Source: Cheiracanthium punctorium (taxonomy: Eukaryota; Arthropoda; Arachnida; Araneae; Cheiracanthiidae). Taken from it: a stretch of DNA of 64,000 nt. The position numbers and the translations under genes were made by a program. Of the stretch, positions 48,301 through 59,804 are shown piece after piece. Location: positions 248,001 to 312,000 of the forward strand of contig JAWZYV010010374.1 of assembly GCA_038373885.1 (NCBI GenBank). The letters are read 5' to 3'. Below the pieces are notes generated by a model. The model had not been told where the DNA came from. It saw only the letters and a program-made list of their open reading frames with translations, and did not search any database. Within the stretch, counting starts at the first letter, position 1. Each line of letters begins with the position of its first letter.

Positions 48301-48516
48301 AATCGTAATCGGACTCAAATGTAATCATAATCGAATGTCTTAATAGATTACATAATCGTAATCTAATCGTAATCGGAAATTGGGTTTTACATGATAATCG
48401 TAATCTAACCATAATCGGGAATTACACTTTCTCCGGTAATCGTAATCCTGGTCTAAAAGTGAAAATTAATCGTAATCGTAATCGATTACACGTCTGTGTA
48501 ATCGGCACGAAGTCTG
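45357..48516. mobile_element. hAT-like element with TAATCGTAATC end repeats, 3.2 kb
   Basis: Ends CAGACTTCGTG and its exact complement, with a perfect 8 bp target duplication gttactct (45349-45356, 48517-48524). Within about 250 bp of both ends the motif taatcgtaatc is repeated many times in both orientations, a subterminal array probably bound by the transposase. No transposase domain was recognised. A short open frame (45958-46116) ends at a plausible splice donor. Confidence 0.88.
45958..46116 (+). CDS. Candidate first coding exon of the hAT-like element
   Basis: Frame starting MAPTQEKVQHVFSVLEKYKN and including AFKNYECVVWISG, followed by CAG|GTAGGA, an acceptable splice donor. The upstream 200 bp are less AT-rich than the surroundings. 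I do not recognise the domain; it might be the N-terminus of a spliced transposase. Weak evidence. Confidence 0.25.
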
Positions 48517-48804
48517 GTTACTCTCAAACGTAATTAGTTGACTACATTGTCAATCAAGCCATGAGAAATATTTGCTTAGTTAGGACTTCCAAAAGGGCGC
48601 AGTCGGGAAACTGCAGAAAAAGGCAAATACTGCTGATTCAATAATTTTGTTCCTTATCGAACTGCCCAAAATTGTCTCTGAACACAAAATTTGTATGGCT
48701 GACAAACAAACTTTACAGTAAGAGTAACAGAGATTAAAGAAGGTTTTTTCAGATGACATTCAATTAAATTAGGAAAATTTATTTTATTATTACATATATA
48801 TATA

Positions 48805-48900
48805 CAGGGTGTCCAAAAAGGTGGTAACACACTTTAATTTTTTATCTATCAGATATAAGTGTGCACTGTAAATTGAAAAAAAATGTTCAAAATAAGGTAA
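48805..48900 (+). mobile_element. Mariner-like left end
   Basis: TA followed by CAGGGTGTCCAAAAAGGTGG and taacacac, typical of a mariner terminal repeat. It may pair with the end near 51067 (complement of CAAGGGCTGTAAATTAAG), but similarity is only moderate. Confidence 0.5.
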
Positions 48901-49009
48901 GGAAAAAAACAACAGCAAGAAAGAATTCTCGCTAATTTTAAAACAAAATTGCACTTTTTAAATTTGTGTACGACTCTCGTACAAAAAAGAATTAAGACAA
49001 TATTTTGTT

Positions 49010-49560
49010 TCTCTAGCATTCTGTTCAATATACTTCTATTGCAAAATTGCCTGTATCATCAATTGCCAACACAAAATAAGGACTTAATGACTGGCAAAAT
49101 TTAAGCAAGGATTTTGACCACGAGAACTCGGCAATTCACCGTAAAAAACTGCATGAAATGGAAAACATTGGAAAATAATTTGAGATCTGAATCTTTAATT
49201 GATGCATCTCTTCAAATCGGAATAGATGAAGAAAAGGAAAAATGGTGACATATTTTCAAAGTGCACATTAGAGTTATTATTTTTGGTGCACAGAACAATT
49301 TAGATCTAAAGGAACTAATGAGAAAATAGTGAACTGGGTTCAGCAGTATTTTTAAATGCTACTGATATTATATCCAAGCACAATTTAGATTTAAATTTGC
49401 ACATTGATTCTCATTAAAAAAAAAATAGTGTTTACTATTTTTCCCCATTGATGCAAAATGAAATAATTAATTTAATGGTTATGGCTGTTAAAAATGAATT
49501 ATTAATGAAGTGAAAACTGCCAAGTAATTTTCTATCCTATTTAATTGTTCCATGGGTTTT
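49010..49560 (+). pseudogene. hAT transposase fragment (DUF4371/ZMYM1-like)
   Basis: Conceptual reading with frameshifts and stops gives DWQNLSKDFDHHENSAIHRK, then EKEKW, then GTNEKIVNWVQQYF, then SPLMQNEIINLMVMAVKNEL. These match in order the TTF-type zinc finger tail and the DUF4371 region of hAT-derived transposases. The RNase-H-fold catalytic residues further downstream are not visible. A decayed remnant. Confidence 0.65.
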
Positions 49561-50014
49561 TTACATTAAAAGCAGATGTCATAAATTTTAATGTATGTGG
49601 AAGTTTTTCTTTGGAAGATCACTGTAATGAAATATTTACAGATTTTATTCTCACCAAGAAAAAAAAAGAAAAAAGGTGAAGGGTTATTAAAAGCAGACAG
49701 GCCACTAAAAATTCAAGCACAGGATTACAACAATAGGTTGAATATGAGTGCAAAATACAACAAATCAAACCAAGCATGCTTAATCCACAGTTTAAACCAG
49801 GCAGGTGTACAGTGTACATGCTGCTAGTGTAAAATGCATGAATGCCACCTAAGAGAAGGGGTTTCATTTTAGGTTTTGAAATCTATGTAAAATATGTCAC
49901 ATTACAATCCATCTACATGTGATGAAGTTTCACAAATAATGCTGTAAGCAAATAAGTTGGATTTGAGAAATTACTTTTGTATTAAATACCAAGTTCATTC
50001 AGAATATGCCAATA

Positions 50015-50247
50015 AGTGGTATACGCAAGGGAGGGGGGGTTGTTGGGGGCAGCCCGCACCCCCTCTTTCACTGAAAAAATTTTAACATTAACGCCCCCTC
50101 TCCGCCGAGACAAAAGAAATTAATGTAAAAGATCCTATTTTACTTCCATAAAATGGATGTATATGCCAATCTTCTAACTAACCACACCCACCGACAAACT
50201 AACTCCCCCCCCCCCCCCCCCGACAAACTTGCAATAATCCGCCACTG
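50015..50247. mobile_element. Degenerate hAT MITE with G/C tracts
   Basis: Left AGTGGTATACGCAAGGGAGG followed by G runs; right end the complement of CAGTGGCGGATTATTGC preceded by a C run (50204-50221). No clear target duplication remains. Confidence 0.5.
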
Positions 50248-50249
50248 GC

Positions 50250-51067
50250 ATGCACAAATAAGATATGGTCACAGTAAGGTGGTGCTGTTGTTGATACATA
50301 GAGTGCAAAAAGCAGTCAATCTAGTTAGACAAGTAGTTGTTGTGTGGCGTTTAAGTGAAGAGATTCATTTCCATTGCTCTAAAGCATGTTTTCAAAAGGT
50401 GATCAGTAGTCGTGGTTTAAAATAGAGGTTGCGCAAGGCAATAATGCAACAGAATATTATCAAGGATTACTGGAAGCCTGTGGCGAAAGTGTATTACCAT
50501 ATAAGATGCTTGCATAATGGGTGTGATTATTGGGCAGAGGGTGTGTGTGTGTGTGTGTGTGATTCTTACACATGCTCTGCCTGCAGGACAAACTGTTAAT
50601 GCAGACTACTATTGCCGATTTCTACAGCCCCATCTGCATCTGGCTATGTGACACAAATGTCCACTATTGCAAAACAACCTCTCTATCATGTTGCATGACA
50701 ATGCTCAATGTCACGTTGCAAACAATGCCACTCTCCTGTTGCAACGGTGACAGTGGGAAATCTTGGAACGCACTCTCTACTCGCCTGACATGAGTCCTTG
50801 GGACATTGATCATTTTCTGATGTTGAAGGAACCCCTCCGAGTCTGCCGATTTCATGACATTGCATCTGTACTCCGAGCAGTAGGGCACTTCGTCGCTGAC
50901 CAACAATCAACGCCTTTCCAGTGGTCCCCAAACGCCTTCCCAACATTTGGCAAAAGGTTATAAACTTTGCTGATGATTACATAGAACTAATGTAATGCAA
51001 TTGTACTTGAAAGTTCATTAAAAATTGATTTATAACTATGTTGCCATTACTTAATTTACAGCCCTTG
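50250..51067 (+). pseudogene. Mariner-like transposase, broken
   Basis: Recognisable pieces in three frames: NNATEYYQGLLEACGESVLP (about 50431-50490, DNA-binding half); LHDNAQCHVAN (about 50692), carrying a catalytic Asp; YSPDMSPWDIDHF (about 50781), with the third acidic position; then LKEPLRVCRFHDIAS and finally LPNIWQKVINFADDYIELM. The order is that of IS630-Tc1-mariner transposases. Stops, frameshifts and a loss between the two halves (including the first Asp and a GT microsatellite at 50538-50561) make it inactive. Confidence 0.8.
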
Positions 51068-53087
51068 TATAGTTCATTTTTTACCTAAAGATTATGCTAT
51101 CCAACATAATGTTTATAATCCCCACTTGAAGGAAGTCTGCATATGCTACTGATGTCAATATGTATGAAAGTCAAATTTGTTTTGATTACAAAAAGACTTG
51201 CGATTCAATAATCTCTTGAAGATGTTTTGGTCATGAGTTTTGAGATGGAATAAGGATAAATAATAACATAACAGATGTTTTTTCAAACAGTAATTTATGA
51301 AAGAACATAAATACAGGGTATGTATCTCAGGAATGGAACAGATTTGCATTTTGATTCTGATCAATCCGTCTTTCATGATTCATTATGTTAGAAAGTGCAT
51401 CACAATCCATGCATAGGCCCTACTGCATCTTATAAGCCAATTAGACATTTATTGGTGCTCTTTTCCTTGCATGAAAAAGAAAGTGAATACACAGTTCTCG
51501 TTGAGGAACTTTTTAACATTTAAGATCAGACTTGTTTTCAGGTTCAACTTTATTTCTTGAGAATTTCAGTTCAATTAAAAGTATTTTTGCTAGTTGAAAG
51601 TAGTATTTAAAATCAAATTTTTTAGAGAATAAAATTTGCTTTTGCTTTTTTTCAGAATTGCATTTTATCGACTAAAAAGTAAGAAAAACATACATTTCTA
51701 ACCTGCACGATCATACAAGCTTGGTCTTAAAGGGTGAAGTTGGGGTGTCCATTAACAAAACACAAATGTAGATCATCTGTCATTTTACAGTTTTGGACTC
51801 TCTCAAACAAAAGGAAGCCTGAGTCTCTCACAAAAATGCTTCATGATATTGTTTTCCATTGTTTTTAACAGTGAAGATGAAGGAACTGTATATCAGCTTT
51901 AAGCATAGCATGACTGAAAATTTTAGAGAGTACAAATTGAATTCAAGAGTATAAATAAAATGTTTCTCTTAAAACGAGACAGTGTGAGAGAGAGAGATTT
52001 TGAAACAACGTTGGTGGGGATTCAAGTGCCCCTCCCCTCCTGACACTATGTCTATGCATGAAAGGGTCTAGTAAATATTTATCAGATGAGAAAAATGCTG
52101 GTCATGAGGGTGTTTGAAGCTTATTTTCAAACAAAATTCTGTTTATCGTATATATATGTTACAGTGAAAACCTGATATCAGTCAGAATCCGAATAAACTA
52201 GTGAAAACGAGTTCTAACTGACAGCGCTAGAGAAAAGCCATTTCATTTGGGTTTTCACTGATTTGTTAGACGATATTATTTGTATAAAAATTATTGCATT
52301 ATTTCAACAATATGTTATATAACAAGTTCTAACTAAAACTATAGTTAGTAAAACAGTGTTTGGGGGAAGGAACCTATCAATGAACAGACAAACAAAAAAC
52401 TTTATTTGGATTGTGTTTAACACAGTACCATTATTACAAATTACTTACTTCAACAAGGAAAACTACTGTGAAGAAGAAAGAATATGGCTAAAAATGGTCA
52501 GAAATTGCTTAAAACAGAAAGAATATGGCTAAAATAGCTACTAGTAGGCTTTTTGAAAATTTTTGGCTAGTTAGGTTCATAAAGTGGCCAGATCTAGACA
52601 CAGAGTGGCTAACCCTGGAGCTCTATTCTCTCCTAGTTGTTAGCTGCCAACTGGGAGATCCAGTGGTTTAGTTATTGACTGCACTAATGACTTCAGGAGG
52701 TTTTTCGGCCAATTGCAAGAACCCCTGGATGCTCCTCCTTAACCTCAAGTGACCCTAACTTGGTTTCAGTTTTGTTACAAACAAGAAAATCTGGTTTTAC
52801 TTGTTATATTTTTACTGGATATAACCACAGAAATCAAAATACAAAGTTATAATGTGTAATTTTTACAAAAATGTATTTAGTTAAAAGGAAGTCTTGTAAC
52901 ATAACTACTTAACAGATTTGAAACATTTTTGTAATAAAAAATATATGCTTCTAACTAATGGTTGTGGAAAGAAAGGCTGAATAAGAACTTTCTCAGACAC
53001 TTTGTACAGTTAAACGTTTCTTGGTTTACATATGTTTTACTGAAGCATATACAATATAATCAAATAAAAATAACATTAAAATATTAC
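51068..53087. other. Intronic stretch without recognised gene
   Basis: A Tigger-like start (tta|cagtgaaaacctgatatcag, 52160) is visible without a partner. Otherwise AT-rich filler. Confidence 0.45.
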
Positions 53088-53192
53088 TATTCTCATTCCT
53101 AAATAATTATGATCAGCATATTTGTCTCCAGGTTTATTAAATGCAAATGTTCCATTATATCCAGTCAGTTTTCCAGACAAGGCTATCAACAT
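53088..53192 (-). CDS. POMT2: POMT2 internal exon a (first one seen)
   Basis: A 105 bp exon, exactly 35 codons, with acceptor GATTATTTCAG and donor AGAATA|GTAATA. It encodes [18 protein letters not shown], then [16 protein letters not shown]. It corresponds to the region right after the HPPLGK motif of protein O-mannosyltransferases, on the luminal side. The initial ATG is internal, not a start codon. The upstream exon (DETHFGK...FFDVHPPLGK) was not found up to 64000. With exons b-g it builds the N-terminal half of the GT39 catalytic membrane domain, which transfers mannose from dolichyl-phosphate-mannose to Ser/Thr in the ER together with POMT1. Confidence 0.95.
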
Positions 53193-53879
53193 CTGAAATA
53201 ATCAAAAAAAGTAATTAAAGCATAGATAATTAAGGTAATTAAAATTTAGATACATAAACAAATTACACAATTAATAAGCATAGGACAATAATGAAATCAA
53301 AAGAATAAAAATCAAACTGAAATTTTGTCATATGTATAATTAAAACTTAATCTTGTTAGTAGTCCTCCAACTATATGTTATGGTTGTCTTTGTTTGTCCA
53401 GGGTGGAAAAAACTGCTGGAAAAATCTAGGAAAAAATTGTCCTGGACAAAATTGTTTGGTCCATTTCTTCCATTTTTCCACATGCTGTATTTATTTATTT
53501 ATTTGTTTTTTAATATTGTTCTAGTTTATTATTTTGGTTTATGTTCAGATTCAAGCTTCAAACAAAACTGTCACTGCAACATATTGCATGAGATTGATTT
53601 TTAAATACAGATAAAATATGGGAATTAATCTTTTTTAGTTTTGGTTTTGATTCAAGCTTGAATAAAAAATGGAATTAGAATGTAGCATAGGACTGATTTT
53701 CAAATGAAGCTGGAATAACAACAAACAACCAACAAACAAACAAACAACAAAAAAAAAGGAATTAACAAAAATTTTAGAAATATTATTAATTTGAAAGCAT
53801 GAATGTAGAATCAATAGCTATTTTATGAGTATTAGATTACAAAGGCCTTATACACAATAAAATGTGAAAGAAATTTTCT
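53193..53879. other. Intronic non-coding stretch
   Basis: AT-rich, with two copies of a short attttggttt...gattcaagctt phrase (53535 and 53640). No gene seen. Confidence 0.5.
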
Positions 53880-54213
53880 TTTATTAGTATATGAAAAAAT
53901 TGACATCAAAGATACAATAGCAAGTATTGAAACTGCTATTAAAAATCTTCCAAACAATGAAAAAACATAATTAAGAATAATAGACCAATAAGAAATAGGC
54001 AATAAATTGAAAAAGTTATTAAGACTTACAAAATGTTTAAAAGCTTAAAAGAAAAACATAAAATTACTTGCCTAAGTTCTGATTTAAACTGGTAAAATTT
54101 TAATAATGGGCAAAGAGGAATCAATTTTGAAAATGCAAGAAATAATTGAAAAGTTATAAAAAGAACCACGACCATAAAAATATCCCTAATTATGACAAAT
54201 CTGCTACAATAGC
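53880..54213 (+). pseudogene. Penelope-like element RT, N-terminal piece
   Basis: In shifting frames it encodes FKSLKEKHKITCLSSDLNW, then KILIMGKEESILKMQEIIEK. These correspond to the region preceding the RT palm of Penelope-like elements, where a conserved ADKG-type motif precedes a VIM-K--Y run. It is interrupted at 54206 by the hAT insertion and resumes at 59805. Confidence 0.6.
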
Positions 54214-54874
54214 TAAAGTGACCATTTTCTTCTGAACCGTAAATCAGGACATTTCTAAACCACAGAGTTTGGAGGGGTAAAAATCAATCCCAAACCTCTC
54301 CCCCCCCCTTAAGATTTTTTTTTTACACATAATGTATTTTCTACTTTTATGAGAAAAATGAGTTGAAAAAATATACCAAATAAAATAGGCCTATTATATA
54401 AACTTAGTTTTAAAATAATTTTATAGTTGATTCGTTCCAAATAGTTATAAAGCTGTTATAAGTTCCAAAATAGTTTGCTTATTAACATTAATTATAGAAT
54501 CGCCATCCATTGATTATAGGCATATATTAATATACAGTGGACTCCGCTTAATGTGATCAGTTTGGGACACCGTGATTTTGATAACAATAACTGATTGATA
54601 ACAATAACCGATATACAAAATTAGATGAATTTACCCCCCCCCCCCACACACACACACACTCTAATTTACACGTACTAAATTTCAAAATAAAATGGAAAAA
54701 CTCACCTTATATTTATGTACTGTATATTATCGTTTAAAACACAAGAATTGTATAGATAATTTTAAAAATGTATCAATGGTTTTTGTCTACAATTTTTTCT
54801 TAGAAGGTTATTAATAAATTGTTCGTATTCATAATGTTTTTTAAAGTCATCGGAGCGGTGTTGAACTCCACGTT

Positions 54875-55712
54875 TCAACACTTTAATGCATGTCTCATTT
54901 CAGCACTTGTAGGAGGTGGCTCAATATCAACAGATTCTTCTTCGGACTCATCAGTTCCATCATTCGTCTGTTTTCCTATGGCAATCTGACAGACTTCAGA
55001 TTCTGTTAATGTGTAAGCTACTGGGATGCTTTGATCTACTTCCACCCATGCCTCGAACTCTTCAGGGGTCCTATCCGAAGGAATTTCAACTTTTTCTTCA
55101 GGTTTCTGGTCATTTTTTTCGCAAGATCCTGCGTAGGCGAAGCAGTTTCTGATCATTTGAGCAGAAACTCGATTCCAGGAAGCTGTTAACAGGTGCACCG
55201 CATCAAGAACGTTAGTTTTCTTGGCCAAATCATTAGCTTTAAGATTTTGTGTGCACTCTATTTCATCCAGTAATCGTGCCCGCATTTCATGGCGATAATA
55301 TGATTTCAAAGCACAAATAATTCCTTGATCACAAGGCTGCAAAAGGGAAGTAGTGTTTGCGGGTAAAAAAACAACATTAATATGCTTCAGAGTGACATTT
55401 AAAACGTGTGCAGTGCAATTGTCCACAAGGAGAAGAATATCTTGTTTTAGATTATCGTCCCACTTATGAATCCAGTCATTGAAAATGACTGTTGTCATCC
55501 AGGAATTCTTGTTGGCATAGTAGACGACAGGAAGTTTTTTAACACCTTTAAAACAATGAGGATTCTTACTTTTCCCGATGACTAAAAGTCTCTGTTTTTC
55601 TCCAGACATACTGACGCAACATAAAACAGTGATACATTCTTTTGAGACCTTATGTCCTTTTAAGCTTTCGTTCTTAAATAAGTATGCATGTTTCTGGTAG
55701 TGCTCTAAAATA
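54875..55712 (-). pseudogene. Tigger transposase, C-terminal DDE half
   Basis: From just after the hAT junction to the stop. It includes FKNESLKGHKVSKECITVLC, KNSWMTTVIFNDWIHKWD, the second catalytic Asp in LLVDNCTAHV, and the third in LLQPCDQGIICALKSYYR, so a DDD-type triad as in Tigger/CENP-B family transposases. An acidic tail (ESEEESVDIEPPP) ends it. One base appears lost near 55690, putting this half out of frame with the N-terminal half even if the insertion were removed. The host Tigger is therefore dead. Confidence 0.93.
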
Positions 55713-57219
55713 CATGGGCGCCGGGAGGGGGGTGCAAGGGGGTGCACTTGCACCCCCTGGAGTTTGAAAAAAGTATAATTAACTTGAAAATATAAGTAAT
55801 TTGTTTTACCCTTAGGACAGTAAAAAAAAAAAAAAAAAAAAGAAAGAGCCTGAATGTGTATGTGATATTTTGAATTCTACGTGTAACTGTCGCATTAAAT
55901 TAGCTGTTTAGACCTGTGTTTATGGCTCAATATTTTCTACCATTGTACGTAAATTTTAAACTTTTGAGAGTTCATCCACATTTTTATGTACATTATTCGC
56001 ATGCACATGAGCCCTCATAATGTATTGACCAATGCTTACGGTCGTAGTAGTGTTGAATGCCTCACGGCATGTGCCCGCAATTAGGAAAAAATATTTTGAA
56101 ATAGTCTCGATAATATTCGAGGTGGTCTTGTCTCGAACTATCGAAATAAGTAAATTAATAAACAGATAAATGTAAATAATGCAATTTTTGTGATTTGAGT
56201 GCATATTTAAATGAAAAATGTAGTTACATATTATCACATTATTGATTAGAGCAGGTTAATAATGTCGGAAAATTATAGTCAGTTATTTTGAATTGACACG
56301 TTGACTCGTTTCCGTACAGCAGTATCGCGTCATTGCCAAAGCAGCATGTCAACACTGCACAGAAATGTCTATGAGGGCATCTACAGAAAAAAATACACCC
56401 ACTTTCTTCGGGAGAGGGATTTCTGATAGTGATAGGCCTTCCGGGTGCACCAAGTATTTGAATTTTTGCCTGCAATAAAAAAAAAATCGCCTGTTTTATA
56501 CGTGTTGGTCATTATTTGGGAGCTAAACTGTTTTTTTTCACTGAGATGTACGGAAAACTAAAACTATCGAGACTCTGTTCTGAATATGATTAAATGCAAT
56601 TATTTTAGGACTTAACGCTTAAAATTTAACATTCCTTTTAACATTATAGAATTAATTTTTCAGGGATTTAATCTCAAAAACTATTAGATGAACTTAAGGT
56701 AAACCTGCACATGGGGTATCTGTCATGGAAGGAGGAGGGTTGCCTTGGGCAGAGGACTTTTTAAGGGTTCTAACGCATATTCATGTAACATGTAGAGAAA
56801 ACCGGTGAAAACTCAAACCGTTAGATTGACAGCCGCGCGGCAGGCCAGAACTATTGACCTTCACATTTTAGTCATCTACCATTTTCAGCACTGGACATGG
56901 CGGAAACCTCTAAGCCAAAAATCGCTATAGACATTAATGCTAGCGAAAATACATTTCGCTTCAGTTTTTCTGAGAAAATCAGTCTGTTTAAATATAAAAC
57001 AATGTTATCGAAATTGCATATAATTTAAATAATTAATTATACTATACTTAAATTTAGGTATTATTAATTAGGCCAACTTAATAGTTAATGATTTTTTACT
57101 TTTCAGCTGCAACAAAATAACTACGACGATGTTTATTTCACATATTGATGCTACATTTTCCAGTCAAGATTCTTCTTCCTTCAAATGCCAAATAGTCTCA
57201 TTTTTTGTATGTATGTATA

Positions 57220-57600
57220 CGGGGTGTCCTTGAAGGTACTTAAAATACATACAAAGAAGCATTTTTCTGCATTGCAACGTTTGGTCGGAAATGAAAAATG
57301 TAGATAGTTTCAGCACGATAGGGCTCCAGCCTATTGCGCAAATAATGTGCATAATTAACCCATGTCATCTTTGACCCCCGATCGATTGGACAAGTTGAAC
57401 TAGTCGCTTGGCCAGCAATCAAGCATCGAATCTTGCTTTTGGGGACACATCAAGGCATTCGTTGACGAGACTTGACACAGATGAGGGCCTCATTGCAAAA
57501 CTTTAATAACCGCTGCAACCATTCGTGAAACACCCGGCATCGTCGAAAGGGTACGCCAATCACTTGCTAGACGCTACCAGGACATTTGAGCATTTACAAG
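57220..57600 (+). pseudogene. Mariner/Tc1-like transposase fragment
   Basis: Starts with TA|CGGGGTGTCCTTGAAGGTAC. The plus strand reads QHDRAPAYCANNVHN, with the second catalytic Asp, and a WGHIKAFVDET piece typical of the W-HLK region after the third acidic residue, with several stops between. Lies inside the 55713-58367 hAT, so inserted there or carried by it. Confidence 0.6.
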
Positions 57601-57761
57601 TAGAGCTTTTTAATTTCTTTTGCATTTGCTATATTTCCATCTATACTTTTTATTTCTAACCCCACACTGCTTGTCTGCTATACAAAATATGATTCTTTAT
57701 ACGCATTTTATTCTTAAATTTTGGTCTATGAATTCAGGAACACCATATATATATATATATG

Positions 57762-58290
57762 CAGTGGCGGCGCAAGACCGAAATTTAATGTGGGCAAGGT
57801 ACATTTCGCGAGGCCCTCTGATGGTGCAAGAAGAAGGGAATATAAAATAAAAAATCACTTAAAATTATAAAGTTTTTTATTCATTAAGAAACAAACCTAA
57901 ATTTTTATTTATACTTCTTTAATACATGACAACTAATGTTGCCAGACAGTCTGGCAACATTAGTTGGCGTTAAGCTGCTGGCCCAGACTAAACATAAACG
58001 AATGATCAGAAACGACAGACATGAGATTTTTTAATTAATTAATTTTATAACATAATATAAGTAGTTTATCAGAAATATAGATTATTTCATTCACATTCAT
58101 TTCGTGCGCCGAAGAGTGGAGTATCTTTAAGTTGAGAATTAATGTGTTTATTATAAGAAAAACCTTGTAGCATTTACTTTTGGATTTTCCATATTTTTTC
58201 AAATTTATTTTCGGCTGTGAGGCGCGAGGCCCTTTGCACCGCGAGGCCGAGGGTGGTGGCCTACACTGCCCACGCCTTACGCCGCCTCTG
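57762..58290. mobile_element. hAT MITE (level 5 of nest)
   Basis: Ends CAGTGGCGGCGCAAG and complement of CAGAGGCGGCGTAAGGCG, with a perfect 8 bp target duplication tatatatg (57754-57761, 58291-58298). It has internal gcgaggcc repeats near both ends and no coding capacity. A perfect 20 bp palindromic phrase (gttgccagacagtctggcaac) lies near 57937. Confidence 0.93.
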
Positions 58291-58375
58291 TATATATGTA
58301 TATGTATATATGTATATGTATATATCTTGGGTACACTCCCCTGGAAATGATTCTGCCGGCGCCCTTGCTAAAATA

Positions 58376-58918
58376 CAAAGCTGTTTCTTCAGCATTGTAC
58401 ACATTTTCTGGTGAATATGAGGCAATTAGTTTTGGCCACTCGTCTCGTAGCCAATTTTTCGCTGCTGGCTTATCGGCATCTTTTTGTTCGCCGTGAATTC
58501 TCTTGTATACAATATTTTTGCGTGTCTTCCATCACTGAAACCAACCATTTGTTGCAACAAAATCTTTTTTTCCCATTTGAGCAGCTAAACTTTCTGCTTT
58601 TTGTTGCATAAGGGGTCCGTTGATTGGAGCATTACGTTCTCGAACATTTTCAAACCAAAGTCTTAGAGCCTTTTCGACTTGCTCATCTTTACCAGCTCTA
58701 TTACATTTGCACTCCGTATTTTCATTTTGTTTATCTCTTCTAGTAAGTTCATCACGATTTTTCAAAATTTTACACAATAAAGACTGAGAAATGTCTAACT
58801 GCGCTGCAGCATTGCGCTGACTCATTTTTGGTAACCTGTCATAACGATTTAAAATTTCTATCTTTTGTTTTAACGTTAAATCATTTCGCTTTCTAGTTTC
58901 CATATCGACAAGCTTCAT
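58376..58918 (-). pseudogene. Tigger transposase, N-terminal DNA-binding half
   Basis: Begins at 58918 with MKLVDMETRKRNDLTLKQKI and contains a psq-type helix-turn-helix (QRNAAAQLDISQSLLCKILK). A CENP-B/HTH_Tnp_Tc5 domain follows, ending KDFVATNGWFQ. An in-frame TGA comes next, replacing a residue where the family has Arg. It then reads on (WKTRKNIVYKRIHGEQ) to YNAEETALYF at the hAT junction. The expected first catalytic Asp is Glu here (NAEET for NADET), a further sign of decay. Confidence 0.92.
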
Positions 58919-59804
58919 GTAAGGTCCGTCTGAGTTCCGATAATGTCCAGTTCACATGCGCTGAAGATTGAGGGGAACTCCAGGGGTAAACAATGTATTG
59001 AAGGAAACGTTCTCAGGAAAAAGCTCCCGTTCCGTCTATCTATCATGTGAGGAGTGTGGTTTTATGGGTTATCATTTGTCGGCTCATTGCTACTGGTCAT
59101 AAGAAAAGCCATAAATATTTCAATTACAATGCCCAGCAAGTGAAAACGGGCCAGAAAACAGTTATCTGACAACCACTGACCACCAGCAGGATTTGTGTGG
59201 AGGGGGGAATTCCAGGAATGTGTAATTCCTCACTCCTTTGTTCATTCCCCATTTCTCTAGGAGGAAGCATAGGTGGAAGAGGAAGAATTCTGGGAAATTC
59301 AAACAACAGCAAAGGGAAAGAAAAGAATGGGTTCCTTCTGAATACATTGTGAATATTCCTTTGACAGTTAAAATGAGGTTCGAAAACTGATAACATTAAC
59401 CGATGCAATGATCACACAAAGCGATAATTTTAACATACAAATGAATAGAGAAAATCGGGACCAAGTGATTTCGATAACAATAAGCGATTGATAACATTAA
59501 CGGTGATCACATTAAGCGGAGTCCACTGTATTTATAAAACAATCATTTTCATCAATAAAAAAAAGACTGCTGTTAAATACAAGTGACAAAAAACTTTGTA
59601 AATAACACAATCATTTTCGTGTTAATTTATTCCCAATTTATTTTACATTTATTTATTTATTTATTTTTCCTAAAGCAAGGCTTTGTGTCGGGACAGGAAT
59701 GAAAAAGCAGGACATTTTAGGGTTCTGTGGGGACAGCAGGACATATAGGTAAAAAACAGGACTATCCCACCAAAAGCAGGATGTCTGTTCACTTTAACAA
59801 TAGC

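Larger units (their letters stand above)
45090..48794 (-). repeat. Solo LTR, copy 2, split by a hAT-like insertion
   Basis: The pieces 45090-45356 and 48517-48794 together equal the reverse complement of the LTR at 17639-18190 (about 537 bp once the insertion and one target copy are removed). Ends TGTAA...TTACA are retained. It sits in a TATA-rich target (tatata on both sides). Confidence 0.85.
55713..58367. mobile_element. hAT element inside the Tigger transposase (level 4)
   Basis: Ends CATGGGCGCCGGGAGG and complement of CAAGGGCGCCGGCAGA. The 8 bp target duplication ctaaaata is perfect (55705-55712, 58368-58375). A G-rich stretch lies next to the left end. It interrupts the transposase right after the ALYF motif. 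It carries no recognisable transposase of its own but has a mariner-like fragment and a hAT MITE within. Confidence 0.92.
54535..59528. mobile_element. Tigger element, 5 kb (level 3 of nest)
   Basis: Perfect terminal inverted repeats of 25 bp beginning CAGTGGACTCCGCTTAATGT. Flanked by TA on both sides (54533-54534, 59529-59530). It contains both halves of a Tigger transposase on the minus strand, separated by the hAT element at 55713-58367. Confidence 0.96.
54214..59796. mobile_element. hAT-like element (level 2 of nest)
   Basis: Ends TAAAGTGACCATTTTCTTCT and complement of TAAAGTGAACAGACATCC, with a perfect 8 bp target duplication acaatagc (54206-54213, 59797-59804). About 590 bp are its own; the rest is the Tigger element nested inside. 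Related in its termini to the 22259-22485 MITE. Confidence 0.88.

Noticed and set aside
48805..51067. One intact mariner spanning both ends
   Set aside because: Terminal similarity is only moderate, the transposase is fragmented, and a hAT remnant lies between. The ends may belong to different elements.
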